Notes: generated from the sequence alone by a model not told the origin. A stretch of 64,000 nt of DNA from Flavimaribacter sp039888615 (GCA_039888615.1 JBDQQS010000021.1); one strand, 5' to 3'; positions 24,698-34,181 are shown, counted from the stretch's first letter. Translations and numbers: made by a program.

Positions 24698-25813
24698 TTA
24701 GAAGCTACGCGTGAAGCGCAGGAAGCCGGTCGTGATATCGCCGATATCATCGGAGTCGAAGTACTGAACGTAAGCACGGATTTCGAAGTCCGTGATCGGG
24801 GTCCAGACCAGTTCGAGTTCGGCCTGCCAGGCGTCAATACCAGTGCTGATATTCTGGTAGGTAGTTCCGGCCGGGTAATAGAAATCACCAAAATATTGAC
24901 CACCGATCGACGCCGAGAATTCAGGCGTGAACTGCCACCGGAACGAACCGAGGACCGACCATTCAGGCGTTACCGAACAATTTGCAAAGGAAAGTACGCC
25001 AAACAGACATTCACCGGTGGCCGTATCGGTCTTGAAGCTCTTGTTGCCGCCATATGCGGTGGCGCCGTCCGGAGCATAGTAGCCGTACAGGATGAAGTTA
25101 CCGGCGGAGCCGATGTCCGTCACCAGACCGGCGCCGTAACCGGCGTTGCCTGTGTCGTCGTCATATCCGCCTTTGACAAAGACGTTGACCGGGCCGAATG
25201 CGCCCCCGATCTTGCCAACGAAGTTCGGCGTCCAGTCGGAATTGTCGTTATCCTCAACAGAACCAGCGATGTAGAAGTTGCCGGTGTTGAAGGTGTAACC
25301 GATCTGCTGGCGCTGCTGATAGCCGTAACCCATACCGTCCCAGGAGTGCGAACCGAAGTTCGTCGGGCCGGTGTTGTAAGCGTTTACCCAGTAGGATTCC
25401 GAATAGCCCATGAACAGGCCGCCGAGGCGGATCCAGCCCTGGTCAACGCCGACAGGTCCGTCGCCATTGTCTCCGAAAGTGCCCTGAAGACGGATGCGGG
25501 AAGCAAGTTCGCCCCATTCCGTGTCAGACCGAGCGTCGATGTTGACGCGAGCACGAGTGCTGTTTTCCCAGCTGTCGTCATAGCTGGAATCGTAGCTCAC
25601 ATTGGTTGCGCCAACCTGGAACCAGACATAACCGCTGATGCGAAGGCAGGTTTCGGTGCCCGGGATGTAGAAGTAGCCGTTGCCGAACGCGTCGCAGACG
25701 CGGACATATTCAACGGGTTCCGGCTCGGCAGCGATGATGGCATCGGCTGCGGATGCGCCAGAGGCTGCAAACAGTGCTGCAGCGGAGCCGAGAAGCAGGC
25801 TCTTGATTTTCAT
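24698..25813 (-). CDS. Porin, Omp2/RopA family, copy 2 (inverted)
   Basis: A 371-residue outer-membrane porin starting at 25813 with the same GGAGGTCAGAAAATG context as copy 1. The signal peptide, the segment with the two cysteines and most of the barrel are almost identical to copy 1, and the first 200 bases differ at only a few third positions. Differences are in loops, and it carries a slightly longer segment near YPAGTTYQNIS. The terminal FTRSF is conserved. The two genes are convergent with the recombinase between their 3' ends, an arrangement recalling Brucella omp2a/omp2b. Confidence 0.95.
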   Translation of the reverse strand: MKIKSLLLGSAAALFAASGASAADAIIAAEPEPVEYVRVCDAFGNGYFYIPGTETCLRISGYVWFQVGATNVSYDSSYDDSWENSTRARVNIDARSDTEWGELASRIRLQGTFGDNGDGPVGVDQGWIRLGGLFMGYSESYWVNAYNTGPTNFGSHSWDGMGYGYQQRQQIGYTFNTGNFYIAGSVEDNDNSDWTPNFVGKIGGAFGPVNVFVKGGYDDDTGNAGYGAGLVTDIGSAGNFILYGYYAPDGATAYGGNKSFKTDTATGECLFGVLSFANCSVTPEWSVLGSFRWQFTPEFSASIGGQYFGDFYYPAGTTYQNISTGIDAWQAELELVWTPITDFEIRAYVQYFDSDDIGDITTGFLRFTRSF

Positions 25814-25979
25814 TTTCTGACCTCCAGTCAGAATATGGAAGCCTGCAGTATTTTTTTAATAAGCTATTGTTTGTCAAAAGCTTTTCAATTTCATGGATTC
25901 AAAGGATAATTTTTTGGCGCTTTCTCACACCGGAAAAAGGCCCGCCAGGCAAGGAAATTGCGCGCGCTCGGGACTGGAA

Positions 25980-26321
25980 TCAGTCGCCAAAAGCGTCCTG
26001 AAGCCTCAGTTGGCTTGCGAAATCCCCGAATTCGGTGTCGCCGCGGCTATCGAACTGGAGGCCCGCGCGGCTGCCTGTCTCGTCGCCGCCAGACCTGCTC
26101 GACGTCCCGAACTGGGTCGAAACGTAACCGCTGACGCGCAGGCAGGTTTTCGTGCCCGGAACCAGCGCATAGCCTTCGCCATAGGAAGCACAAACGCTGT
26201 TATCTTCCTCATATTCAAAGGAATCCAGCGAATCGAACGTCAACTCCTCATCCGCGAAAGCGTTGGAACAGCTCAAAACACCGAATGTCAAAACGGCCGC
26301 AGAGAGAGATTTCGTAAACAT
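25980..26321 (-). pseudogene. N-terminal porin fragment (third porin)
   Basis: A 113-residue product from the ATG at 26321 (AAAGG upstream). It has a signal peptide (SLSAAVLTFGVLSCSNAFA) and then the start of an Omp2-type porin: VCASYGEGYALVPGTKTCLRVSGYV, RAGLQFDSRGDTEFGDFASQLRLQ. It stops there, so only about the first quarter of a barrel exists. It lies directly upstream of porin copy 2 on the same strand, but its sequence is much more divergent than copies 1 and 2 are from each other. Either a decayed gene or a short secreted product; the intact signal and ribosome site leave the latter open. Confidence 0.7.
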
Positions 26322-26439
26322 ACAACGCCTTTCGCCGATACCGCCCGTCCAGCAAGACGGGCCAGGATCCGTGTGAAAGACAATGCGCGGTGATTCTGGT
26401 GATTTCAAGTCCACCGGCCGGATTGGAGGCCAGCGCCCG

Positions 26440-26706
26440 TCAGTGCATCGTCATCCACTCGCGAGCAGAACGCAGCGCGGAAGCGAGTTCGCCCTTGCTC
26501 ATAGTCTTGGCCAGATCGGCGCGCAATTCCGCAGCCCTCTCCGAGCCCTTGATGGCTGCTATGTTGAACCATTTGTGGGCTGCGACGTAGTCCAGGGGAC
26601 AATCGCGACCGATCGCATACATCATTCCCATTTCACAGAAAATATCGGCTTCCGCCTTGCCGCCTGCCACTGCTAGCTGCTGATCGAGCATTTCGTAACG
26701 CGCCAT
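26440..26706 (-). CDS. Small Sel1-repeat protein
   Basis: An 88-residue protein with one Sel1-like repeat (AEADIFCEMGMMYAIGRDCPLDYVAAHKWFNIAAIKGSERAAELR), followed by a short helical tail ending in AREWMT. Small proteins of this length and shape are widespread in Hyphomicrobiales. Sel1 repeats mediate protein-protein contacts; the partner is unknown. GGGGA precedes the ATG. Confidence 0.85.
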   Translation of the reverse strand: MARYEMLDQQLAVAGGKAEADIFCEMGMMYAIGRDCPLDYVAAHKWFNIAAIKGSERAAELRADLAKTMSKGELASALRSAREWMTMH

Positions 26707-27094
26707 CTTCTTGTCCCCGTTGGTTCGTTTGTCTTGCCTGTTAAACTTCCGAGAGAGCCCCGGTTCTTGCCGGTTTGTCCGGCGTTTTGTTGATGAGGCG
26801 AGTGTGCACGCAGCCGCTGAATCCGGTGTTAAACAGCATGATTAACTGGAGGAAAACAAAACTCAAACGATTGGTAAATTTGGTTTTTTGTTAAACATCG
26901 CAGCGCCCGGCTTTGCGCGGTTTCGCAATGAATTTAATAAAATTGCAGGAATTCGAATTGAAACCCTTTGCTAACCACAGCGAAAGGCGGCGTCGTAAAA
27001 TTTCTTCATTCCGCGTCCGGATGTGACCGATTGGCAGCCGACAGAATTCCCGATATCGTCGTCCGCAAGACCCTGAATGTGGAGGAGAAATGAT
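26707..27094. other. AT-rich divergent spacer
   Basis: About 390 bases between the divergent Sel1 and DUF2147 genes, with T- and A-rich tracts near 26860-26960. Promoters for both genes are expected; I see no RNA gene. Confidence 0.4.
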
Positions 27095-27445
27095 ATGTTC
27101 AGACGGTTGCTTATCTGCGCGCTGCTTCCCGGATTGCTATTCGCGCCTTCGGCCCTGGCCGCCGACGCCATACAAGGAAACTGGACGACGGAGTCCGGGG
27201 AAACAGCCTCAATCGCGCCTTGCGGCAGCGGAAATTTCTGCATCACGCTGAAAACCGGCTCCTATGCAGGCAAGAAGATCGGCACGCTCGCCAATAGCGG
27301 CGGCGTCTACAAGGGCAAGATCACGGATCCTGCTGACGACAAGACCTACAGCGGCAAGGCGTCGATCTCCGGCGCAACGCTCAAGATGAGCGGTTGCGTG
27401 CTTGCCGGCCTGATTTGCCGCTCCCAGAACTGGAAAAGGCAGTAG
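27095..27445 (+). CDS. DUF2147-family secreted protein
   Basis: A 116-residue protein with a signal peptide (RRLLICALLPGLLFAPSALAA, cleaved near residue 23), followed by the DUF2147 pattern: GNWTTESGETASIAPCG, YKGKITDPADDKTYSGKASISG and a terminal GLICRSQNWKR. GGAGGAG lies before the ATG at 27095, which is preferred over 27077. Four cysteines could form periplasmic disulfides. DUF2147 proteins have a small beta-barrel fold and unknown function. It converges on a GST gene. Confidence 0.82.
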   Translation: MFRRLLICALLPGLLFAPSALAADAIQGNWTTESGETASIAPCGSGNFCITLKTGSYAGKKIGTLANSGGVYKGKITDPADDKTYSGKASISGATLKMSGCVLAGLICRSQNWKRQ

Positions 27446-27470
27446 GAAGCAATTCTCAAGACAGCGGGCG

Positions 27471-28181
27471 TCAGCGTCGCGCCCGTTGTCCAAAGAGAAC
27501 CTTCTGGACTTCCTTGTCATCGGCAAGGTTCGCCTGGCGGCGCTTGTCCTTGCCGACTTCCGTTCCCCTGATTACGGCCGGGCGCGCCCGCATCGTTTCG
27601 AACCAGCGCTTGAGATTCGGAAACTCGTCGAGATCCTGACCCTGGCGCTCGTAAGGCATGACCCAGCCGATACACGCCATGTCGGCGATCGAATAGTCGC
27701 CGGCCAGGAATTCGCGATCCTTCAACCGCGTATCCATGACGCCATAGAGACGGTTCACCTCGTTCGTGTATCTGTCGATGGCGTAGGACACCTTCTCCGG
27801 AGCATATTGTCTGAAATGATGGGCCTGGCCGGCCATCGGGCCAAGACCGCCCATCTGCCAGAAAAGCCATTCATCGACGGCGACACGCACGCGCTCGTCC
27901 GACGGATAGAAACGACCAAACTTGCGGCCGAGATATTGCAGGATTGCGCCGGATTCGAACACCGATATCGGTTCGCCGCCCGGACCTTCCGGGTCAATGA
28001 TCGCCGGCATCCGGTTATTTGGAGCGATCTTCAGGAATTCCGGCTGGAACTGTTCCCCCTTGCCGATGTGCACGTACTTCACGTCGTAGGGACATTCGAG
28101 TTCCTCGAGCATGATGGAAATCTTCCAGCCATTCGGCGTGGGCCAGTAGTACAGTTCGATCGGGCTGGTCTGCTTGGTCAT
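27471..28181 (-). CDS. Glutathione S-transferase family protein, YfcG/YghU-like
   Basis: A 236-residue cytosolic thiol enzyme. The thioredoxin-fold half (residues about 8-92) carries the nu-class motif TPNGWKISIMLEE, with Thr15 and Asn17 in place of a catalytic Cys or Ser, and NNRMPAI with the cis-proline. The helical half follows (EWLFWQMGGLGPMAGQ, then YSIADMACIGWV). The E. coli relatives YfcG and YghU act as glutathione-dependent disulfide reductases. GGAG precedes the ATG. Monocistronic. Confidence 0.9.
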   Translation of the reverse strand: MTKQTSPIELYYWPTPNGWKISIMLEELECPYDVKYVHIGKGEQFQPEFLKIAPNNRMPAIIDPEGPGGEPISVFESGAILQYLGRKFGRFYPSDERVRVAVDEWLFWQMGGLGPMAGQAHHFRQYAPEKVSYAIDRYTNEVNRLYGVMDTRLKDREFLAGDYSIADMACIGWVMPYERQGQDLDEFPNLKRWFETMRARPAVIRGTEVGKDKRRQANLADDKEVQKVLFGQRARR

Positions 28182-28554
28182 GGGAAGCTCCGCAAATTGT
28201 AATGTTACTCACTTAGTGCACCGGAGGGACTTCGTGAAGCAAGGGGGCGATCCGGTCAGAAAAAAGAGATGAACGGCGGATGGAACGGTCGTGTTTCTGC
28301 ACTGGGCCTGGTCTGTCCATGGGAACATTGCCTTCGCGTCATTTCATCGGAGTCGCTGCGACCTGCCATATCATTGTCGCGCCGGCTATCCATTCCGCGC
28401 ATTCTCCGTCACACGAGCGCCCCGGGTCGCCGCGCCGCAACCGTATCACACCATTCCGGTCGCTCGGTCCGGCCGTTTCAAATGCTGCTCAAAAATTGGT
28501 CAGTGAGACAGTGTTTGTCGTTTAAATGCCATGCCGTCACGACTATATTGGAGC
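28182..28554. other. Divergent spacer before the AMP nucleosidase gene
   Basis: About 370 bases between the GST and amn genes. Plus-strand frames here lack ribosome sites. It should contain both promoters; I recognise no regulator site. Confidence 0.4.
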
Positions 28555-30060
28555 ATGGACAAGAGAATCAAACATCACGAACATATCTCGATCGTATCGC
28601 CTCCGGAGATCCCGGACGCCTCGTATTCCGATGCGCGGGAAGCGGTCGACGCGATTGAGGCCATCTATAATCGAAACGTCAATTTCCTGCGTAAGAAATT
28701 TCTATCGCTGGGCGCCGGCAAGGATTTCGAGCTCTGCCGGCATCGCGCCTATTATCCGCAGGTCTCCCTTTCGACCTCGACTTTTTCGCAGGTCGATTCG
28801 CGCCTCGCATTTGGCCATGTTCCGGCTCCGGGAAATTATACAGCAACCATAACCCGTCCCGATCTGTTCAGATCCTATCTGGAAAAACAGCTTGATCTGT
28901 TGATCCGAAACCACAATGTTCAGCTGCAGATTGGCGAATCGGATACGCCGATCCCGCTGCATTTCGCCATGGGCGACGACACGATTGCGGAAGCCGCCAT
29001 GGCCAATCCGATCACCACGCCGCTGCGCGATCTCTTCGACACGCCCGACCTTACCATCACCAACGACGCCATCGTCAACGGCACCTACGACATAGACAAT
29101 GCGGACCAACTTCCGCTTGCCGCCTTCACGGCCCAGCGGGTCGACTATTCACTGGCGCGTCTGTCGCATTACACGGCCACGCGCGCCGAGCATTTCCAGA
29201 ACTTCGTCCTGTTCACGAACTATCAGTTCTATATCGATGAATTCTGCGAGCACGCGCGCGAACTGATGCGCAATGGCGGCGGCGGCTACTCCGCATTCGT
29301 CGAACCCGGCAATGTGGAAACCCGCGCCGGCCAGGATTCGCCGACAGATCCGAAAACCGCCGTGCGCATGCCCCAAATGCCCGCCTACCACCTCAAGAAG
29401 GAAGGCCATGGCGGCATTACCATGGTCAATATCGGCATCGGCCCGTCAAACGCGAAAACCATCACGGACCATGTTGCGGTGTTGCGGCCCCATGCCTGGC
29501 TGATGCTCGGCCATTGCGCCGGACTGCGCAACACGCAACGGCTCGGAGACTATGTGCTCGCCCACGCCTATGTTCGCGAGGATCATGTGCTCGACGACGA
29601 TCTGCCGGTCTGGGTGCCGATACCGGCGCTCGCCGAAATACAGGTAGCGCTGCAGGAAGCCGTCGCAGACGTCACCGGCTTCGAAGGGTATGACCTGAAA
29701 CGCATCATGCGCACCGGCACCGTTGCCACCATCGACAACAGGAACTGGGAGCTGGTTGACCAGAGTGGTCCGGTGAAACGCCTCTCCCAATCGCGCGCCA
29801 TTGCGCTCGACATGGAATCGGCGACCATCGCCGCAAACGGCTTCCGTTTCAGAGTGCCCTACGGCACGCTTCTGTGCATCTCGGACAAGCCGCTGCACGG
29901 CGAACTCAAACTGCCCGGCATGGCGACCGAGTTCTATCGAAAGCAGGTCAACCAGCATCTGAAAATCGGAATTCTGGCGCTGGAAAAACTCGCGGAAATG
30001 CCGCCGGAGCGTCTTCATTCCCGCAAGCTCAGAAGCTTCTTCGAGCCGGCTTTTCAGTAA
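28555..30060 (+). CDS. amn: AMP nucleosidase
   Basis: A 501-residue enzyme that hydrolyses AMP to adenine and ribose 5-phosphate, helping to set adenylate pools. Long stretches match E. coli Amn from memory: TRPDLFRSYLEKQLDLL, RVDYSLARLSHYTATRAEHFQNFVLFTNYQFYVDEF-like, NIGIGPSNAKTITDHVAVLRP and YGTLLCISDKPLHGELKLPG. The C-terminal half is the nucleoside phosphorylase-like catalytic domain; the N-terminal half is the regulatory domain. The ATG at 28555 gives family length; GGAG lies very close to it, and an ATG at 28531 is an alternative. It ends one base before the convergent MFS gene. Confidence 0.95.
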   Translation: MDKRIKHHEHISIVSPPEIPDASYSDAREAVDAIEAIYNRNVNFLRKKFLSLGAGKDFELCRHRAYYPQVSLSTSTFSQVDSRLAFGHVPAPGNYTATITRPDLFRSYLEKQLDLLIRNHNVQLQIGESDTPIPLHFAMGDDTIAEAAMANPITTPLRDLFDTPDLTITNDAIVNGTYDIDNADQLPLAAFTAQRVDYSLARLSHYTATRAEHFQNFVLFTNYQFYIDEFCEHARELMRNGGGGYSAFVEPGNVETRAGQDSPTDPKTAVRMPQMPAYHLKKEGHGGITMVNIGIGPSNAKTITDHVAVLRPHAWLMLGHCAGLRNTQRLGDYVLAHAYVREDHVLDDDLPVWVPIPALAEIQVALQEAVADVTGFEGYDLKRIMRTGTVATIDNRNWELVDQSGPVKRLSQSRAIALDMESATIAANGFRFRVPYGTLLCISDKPLHGELKLPGMATEFYRKQVNQHLKIGILALEKLAEMPPERLHSRKLRSFFEPAFQ

Positions 30061-30061
30061 C

Positions 30062-31324
30062 CTATGCTGGCGCGACGCCGTCCCGCCAGTTCGGATCCAG
30101 CCGGCTGATGCTGCGGTGACGCCGCCACAGCAGCGCGACCATGACGAGCGCCATGGCGCAGGCGCCCATGCCGATCATAAGCGGGAAACCCGGATTGATC
30201 GACATCGTGGCGCCGCCGATGAATGAAGAGGACCCGGAGCCGATTGTGTAGAGGGCGATCGCCACGCCCATGACCCATCCCTGTTCTGTCCCGTTCACGC
30301 TTTGGGAGAACATCGACAGCAAAGTCGGATAGGCGAACGAAAACGCGCCGATCAACGGAATGACGAGAACAAAGGCGAGCAGCGGCCATGGATTGACGAG
30401 AAGCGCCGCCATCGCGGCGATCATGACGATGACGGTGACCACGATCACCTGAGCCTGTGTTGCGCGGGCTGCGACAGGGCCTACCAGAAACGCGCTGATA
30501 AATCCCATGGTCGCACCCATGACGATCATGACGGCGCTGTTTTGAACGGTGTCGAAATGGAAGCGCGTAAACAGGAAGTCGCTCATGAAAATGAAGCAGG
30601 CGTTGAAGCCCATCACCGCGAAGAAGAACACCGGCGCCAGCCGCAAAGTGACCGGATGTTCGAGGATCCGCCAGAGCGTCAAAAACACCTCCGAAAGACC
30701 GAAATCGATTGCGCGCCGCCTGGCCAGCGTTTCGGAGAAAAACACCGAAATCAGCACGATATTGACCGCAATCAGCAAAATCGCGGTGTAGAGCGGCCAT
30801 TGTAACGAAGCGTATGCCCCCATCACCGCCTTGTCGCTGAAGACGCCGGTAAAGAGCGGGCCTGTCACCAAACCGAGCGCGACCGCGCCGCCGATATATC
30901 CCATCAGCCGCGCCTTCTGCCTGTCGTCATCGCACTGATCGATCAGCGCGGCTTGTGCAATCGGCTGGTTGCCGGCCGTGAAGCCTCCAACAATTCGACC
31001 GATAACGAGAAGCGTCAGGCTGGCGGTCTCAAGCGCCATAACGGTGCAGGCATAGGTGGCCAGTGCGCCCACAAGACAAATCAGGATGCAGATCTTGCGG
31101 CCGATATAGTCCGAGAGTTTGGAGATAAAAGCCGCCCCGAAGAACCAGGCCGTAAAAAACAGGCCGAGTACGATTCCGAAGCGCATTTCGCGTGAGGCCG
31201 CCGACATGGATTTCGGCAGGAAATCCTGGGCCGGATCGAGCATGATCGAGCTTAGAAGCGGGAACAGAAGCCCCTGCCCCAGAATGTCGATATAGACAAC
31301 GAACAGGAGCGCCAGTCTCGCCAT
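30062..31324 (-). CDS. Major facilitator superfamily transporter
   Basis: A 420-residue inner-membrane protein with about twelve hydrophobic segments. The MFS loop 2-3 motif is recognisable as SKLSDYIGRKICIL, and the motif C-like region GRIVGGFTAGNQPIAQA follows. It resembles tetracycline-resistance-type drug/H+ antiporters in length and layout (TetA/YajR-like) but the substrate is unknown. It begins 28 bases after the ETF-ubiquinone oxidoreductase stop on the same strand, so may be co-transcribed. Confidence 0.88.
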   Translation of the reverse strand: MARLALLFVVYIDILGQGLLFPLLSSIMLDPAQDFLPKSMSAASREMRFGIVLGLFFTAWFFGAAFISKLSDYIGRKICILICLVGALATYACTVMALETASLTLLVIGRIVGGFTAGNQPIAQAALIDQCDDDRQKARLMGYIGGAVALGLVTGPLFTGVFSDKAVMGAYASLQWPLYTAILLIAVNIVLISVFFSETLARRRAIDFGLSEVFLTLWRILEHPVTLRLAPVFFFAVMGFNACFIFMSDFLFTRFHFDTVQNSAVMIVMGATMGFISAFLVGPVAARATQAQVIVVTVIVMIAAMAALLVNPWPLLAFVLVIPLIGAFSFAYPTLLSMFSQSVNGTEQGWVMGVAIALYTIGSGSSSFIGGATMSINPGFPLMIGMGACAMALVMVALLWRRHRSISRLDPNWRDGVAPA

Positions 31325-31351
31325 CAGGTTCCCCGGTCCCCTGAAGCCTCG

Positions 31352-33022
31352 TCACATCTCGGTGTAGACAGGTCCCTCGCCGCCCTGCGGCGGAACCCAG
31401 TTTATATTCTGGTTGGGATCCTTGATATCACAGGTCTTGCAGTGAACACAGTTCTGCGCGTTGATGACGAAACGCGGTTCTTCCTCGCCTTCCGTGACCC
31501 ATTCATAGACAGCCGCCGGGCAGTAGCGGGACGACGGCCCCGCATAGACCTCGAACTCGGAGTCTTTCTGCAGTTCGGGGTTCTTGACCTGCAGGTGAAC
31601 CGGTTCGTCTTCCTCGTGATTGGTGTTCGACAGGAAGACCGAAGAAAGCCGGTCGAACGTCAGCACGCCGTCGGGCTTGGGATAGTCGATCTTCTTGCAG
31701 TCCTTCGCAGGCTTCAGGCAGGCATAGTCCGGCTTGCCGTGCTTCAGCGTGCCGAGGAAGGAAAAGCCGCCGAGAAGCGTGTTGACCCACATGTCCAGGC
31801 CACCCAGCATGACCCCGCCGATGGTGCCGAGTTTCGACCACAACGGCTTGACGTTGCGCACGAGTTTCAGGTCCTTGCCGATGTCGCTGTCGCGCCACTC
31901 TTCTTCATAGGCCGTGATTTCATCGGACGCGCGGCCGTCCTTCAGCGCCGCTGCGACATGCTCCGCCGCCATCATGCCCGAGAGGACCGCGTTGTGCGAA
32001 CCCTTGATCCGCGGCACATTGACGAAGCCCGCCGAACAGCCGATCAGCGCTCCGCCCGGGAAAGTCAGTTTCGGAACGGACTGCCATCCGCCTTCGGTGA
32101 TGGCGCGGCCGCCATAGGAGATTCGCTTCGCGCCTTCAAAGGTGGGCGCGATCGCCGGATGCGTCTTGAAGCGCTGAAACTCGCCGAATGGCGAGAGATA
32201 CGGATTCTGATAGTTCAAGTGCATCACAAAGCCGACGGCGACCTTGTTGTCTTCGAGATGGTAAAGGAACGATCCGCCCCCGGTCTTCATGTCGAGCGGC
32301 CAGCCGAAACTGTGCTGGACAAGGCCGGGCTGATGCTTGTCCGGCGCAACTTCCCAGAGCTCCTTGACGCCGATGCCGAATTTCTGCGGCTCGCGGCCCT
32401 TCGCCAGATCGAACCGGCTGATTAGTTGCTTGGCGAGCGACCCGCGCACGCCTTCGCCGATCAGCACATATTTGCCGTGCAATTCCATGCCGCGCGCGTA
32501 GTTCGGTCCGGGTTTGCCCTCGCGATCCAGGCCCATGTCGCCGGTCGCGACGCCCATCACCGCGCCGTCGTCATTGTAGAGCAATTCGGTCGCCGCGAAG
32601 CCGGGATAGACCTCGACGCCCGCCTCTTCCGCCTTGGCGCCCAGCCAGCGGCATACATTGCCGAGCGAGACGATGTAGTTTCCGTGATTGTTCATCAGCG
32701 GCGGCATCATGAAATTCGGCAGGGTGATCGAGCCGGCGGGACCCAGAAACAGGAACTTGTCTTGTTTGACGGGGGTTTTAAACGGATGTTCGGGGTCTTC
32801 GCGCCAGTCCGGCAGAAGCCGGTCCACGCCGACTGGATCGACCACGGCGCCCGACAGGATATGCGCGCCGACCTCGGCGCCCTTTTCCAGGACAACCACC
32901 GACATTTCCGGATCGAGCTGTTTGAGACGGATTGCCGCGGACAGGCCCGCGGGGCCGGCGCCGACGATCACGACGTCGAACTCCATGCTCTCGCGTTCCG
33001 GCAGTTCCATCTCTTCGCTCAT
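31352..33022 (-). CDS. Electron-transfer flavoprotein-ubiquinone oxidoreductase
   Basis: A 556-residue membrane-associated enzyme that passes electrons from reduced ETF (fatty-acid and amino-acid oxidation) to ubiquinone. The FAD motif is VVIVGAGPAGLSAAIRL near residue 17; the ubiquinone and FAD domains follow (HILSGAVVDPVGVDRLLP). The C-terminus has the [4Fe-4S] site, CPAAVYEW and then NCVHCKTCDIKDPNQNINW. The ATG at 33022 has GGAGGG before it; an upstream in-frame extension of 80 residues has no homology. The genes for ETF itself are not in this window. Confidence 0.95.
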   Translation of the reverse strand: MSEEMELPERESMEFDVVIVGAGPAGLSAAIRLKQLDPEMSVVVLEKGAEVGAHILSGAVVDPVGVDRLLPDWREDPEHPFKTPVKQDKFLFLGPAGSITLPNFMMPPLMNNHGNYIVSLGNVCRWLGAKAEEAGVEVYPGFAATELLYNDDGAVMGVATGDMGLDREGKPGPNYARGMELHGKYVLIGEGVRGSLAKQLISRFDLAKGREPQKFGIGVKELWEVAPDKHQPGLVQHSFGWPLDMKTGGGSFLYHLEDNKVAVGFVMHLNYQNPYLSPFGEFQRFKTHPAIAPTFEGAKRISYGGRAITEGGWQSVPKLTFPGGALIGCSAGFVNVPRIKGSHNAVLSGMMAAEHVAAALKDGRASDEITAYEEEWRDSDIGKDLKLVRNVKPLWSKLGTIGGVMLGGLDMWVNTLLGGFSFLGTLKHGKPDYACLKPAKDCKKIDYPKPDGVLTFDRLSSVFLSNTNHEEDEPVHLQVKNPELQKDSEFEVYAGPSSRYCPAAVYEWVTEGEEEPRFVINAQNCVHCKTCDIKDPNQNINWVPPQGGEGPVYTEM

Positions 33023-33290
33023 GCCAAATCCCTCCAAAACTCTTGCGCCTCGGCGTATTCTTACAGGGAATAACCCGCGCGCAAGGCCAGTGCAATTGTT
33101 TAGAACCATTCCGTTCTTCAGATATTGAATTACCTTGACGTAAACGTAAGTCAACATCAACCGTCTGAAAGGAGCGAATGCGCCGATGTTCCGCAACCTG
33201 TGGCCAACGGCGTCGCGCGCATTTCGTCCACAGCCTGTTCTCCCCCACAGTTTGCTTTTCACCGACCGGTCGCTGCGATAGGATCAGGGC

Positions 33291-34181
33291 ATGACGGCAA
33301 GTGATGAAAAAACGGCTCAGGCGGAACCGGATGTCAATCTGGCGACATTGCTGCGATTCTACGCCGAATCCGGCGTTGATACGCTTGTCGGAGATGAGCC
33401 GGTCGACCGTTTTGTGGAATCTGAGAAGCTTGAACCGGCTCCAGCGCCTGCTCGCGCGCTGCCGGAAAAGTCCCCGCCTCCCGGCCGCAGCGAAAAGAGC
33501 GGACCGCAATCTCCGCCGCCCGCGGCGGCGCCTGCAGCCGCAGCCATTCCGGATCAAGCCGCGGTGAACAATGCGCGGGAAACCGCAGCGAAAGCAGCCT
33601 CAATCGACGCTTTGCGCGAGGCGCTGCTCGCTTTCAACGGCTGTAATCTGCGCTCCGGCGCTCGCAACACGGTCTTTGCGGACGGCAATCCGGCCGCAGA
33701 CATCATGCTCGTAGGCGAGGCTCCGGGACGCGACGAGGACAGGCAGGGTCTGCCCTTCGTCGGGCGCGCAGGACAATTGCTCGACAGAATGCTGGCCGCA
33801 ATCAACCTGGATCGTGAAAGCGTCTACATCACGAACATGATCCCCTGGCGTCCTCCCGGCAACAGAACGCCGACGCCCTTCGAGATCGAACTGTGCCGGC
33901 CGTTCATCGAACGACATATCGCGCTTGCGAACCCGAAAATCATCGTCTTTCTCGGCAATGTCTCGACCAAGTCGATGCTCAATACGACGCGCGGCATTCT
34001 TTCGATCCGCGGCTCGTGGACGCGCTACAAACTGGGCGACGCGCTGGACATACAGGCGCTTCCGACGTTGCACCCCGCCTATCTCCTGCGTAATCCCGCG
34101 CACAAGCGCCTGTCTTGGATGGATTTCCTGGCGCTCAAAAAACGCGCTGATGAAGTCGCATCACAGCCGGACGACAGTTGA
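33291..34181 (+). CDS. Uracil-DNA glycosylase, family 4-like
   Basis: A 296-residue protein. After a Pro/Ala-rich low-complexity linker (residues about 48-85) comes the UDG fold: VGEAPGRDEDRQGLPFVGRAGQLLDRML (uracil-binding motif GEAPG) and LPTLHPAYLLRNP (motif 2). It removes uracil from DNA for base-excision repair. The N-terminal CxxC expected for the iron-sulfur cluster of classic family 4 enzymes is not complete; only one Cys is seen (FNGCNLRSGARN), typical of alphaproteobacterial members as I recall. AGGATCAGGG precedes the ATG. Confidence 0.9.
   Translation: MTASDEKTAQAEPDVNLATLLRFYAESGVDTLVGDEPVDRFVESEKLEPAPAPARALPEKSPPPGRSEKSGPQSPPPAAAPAAAAIPDQAAVNNARETAAKAASIDALREALLAFNGCNLRSGARNTVFADGNPAADIMLVGEAPGRDEDRQGLPFVGRAGQLLDRMLAAINLDRESVYITNMIPWRPPGNRTPTPFEIELCRPFIERHIALANPKIIVFLGNVSTKSMLNTTRGILSIRGSWTRYKLGDALDIQALPTLHPAYLLRNPAHKRLSWMDFLALKKRADEVASQPDDS

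Larger units (their letters stand above)
22397..25828. repeat. Inverted porin repeats flanking a recombinase
   Basis: The arms are about 22397-23520 and 24693-25828 in opposite orientation, beginning at TGACTGGAGGTCAG upstream of each ATG and running to just after each stop. The internal spacer of about 1.17 kb holds two terminators and the tyrosine recombinase. Confidence 0.85.

Noticed and set aside
31352..33262. Eighty-residue N-terminal extension of the ETF-ubiquinone oxidoreductase
   Set aside because: The ATG at 33022 has a strong ribosome site and family homology begins just after it.
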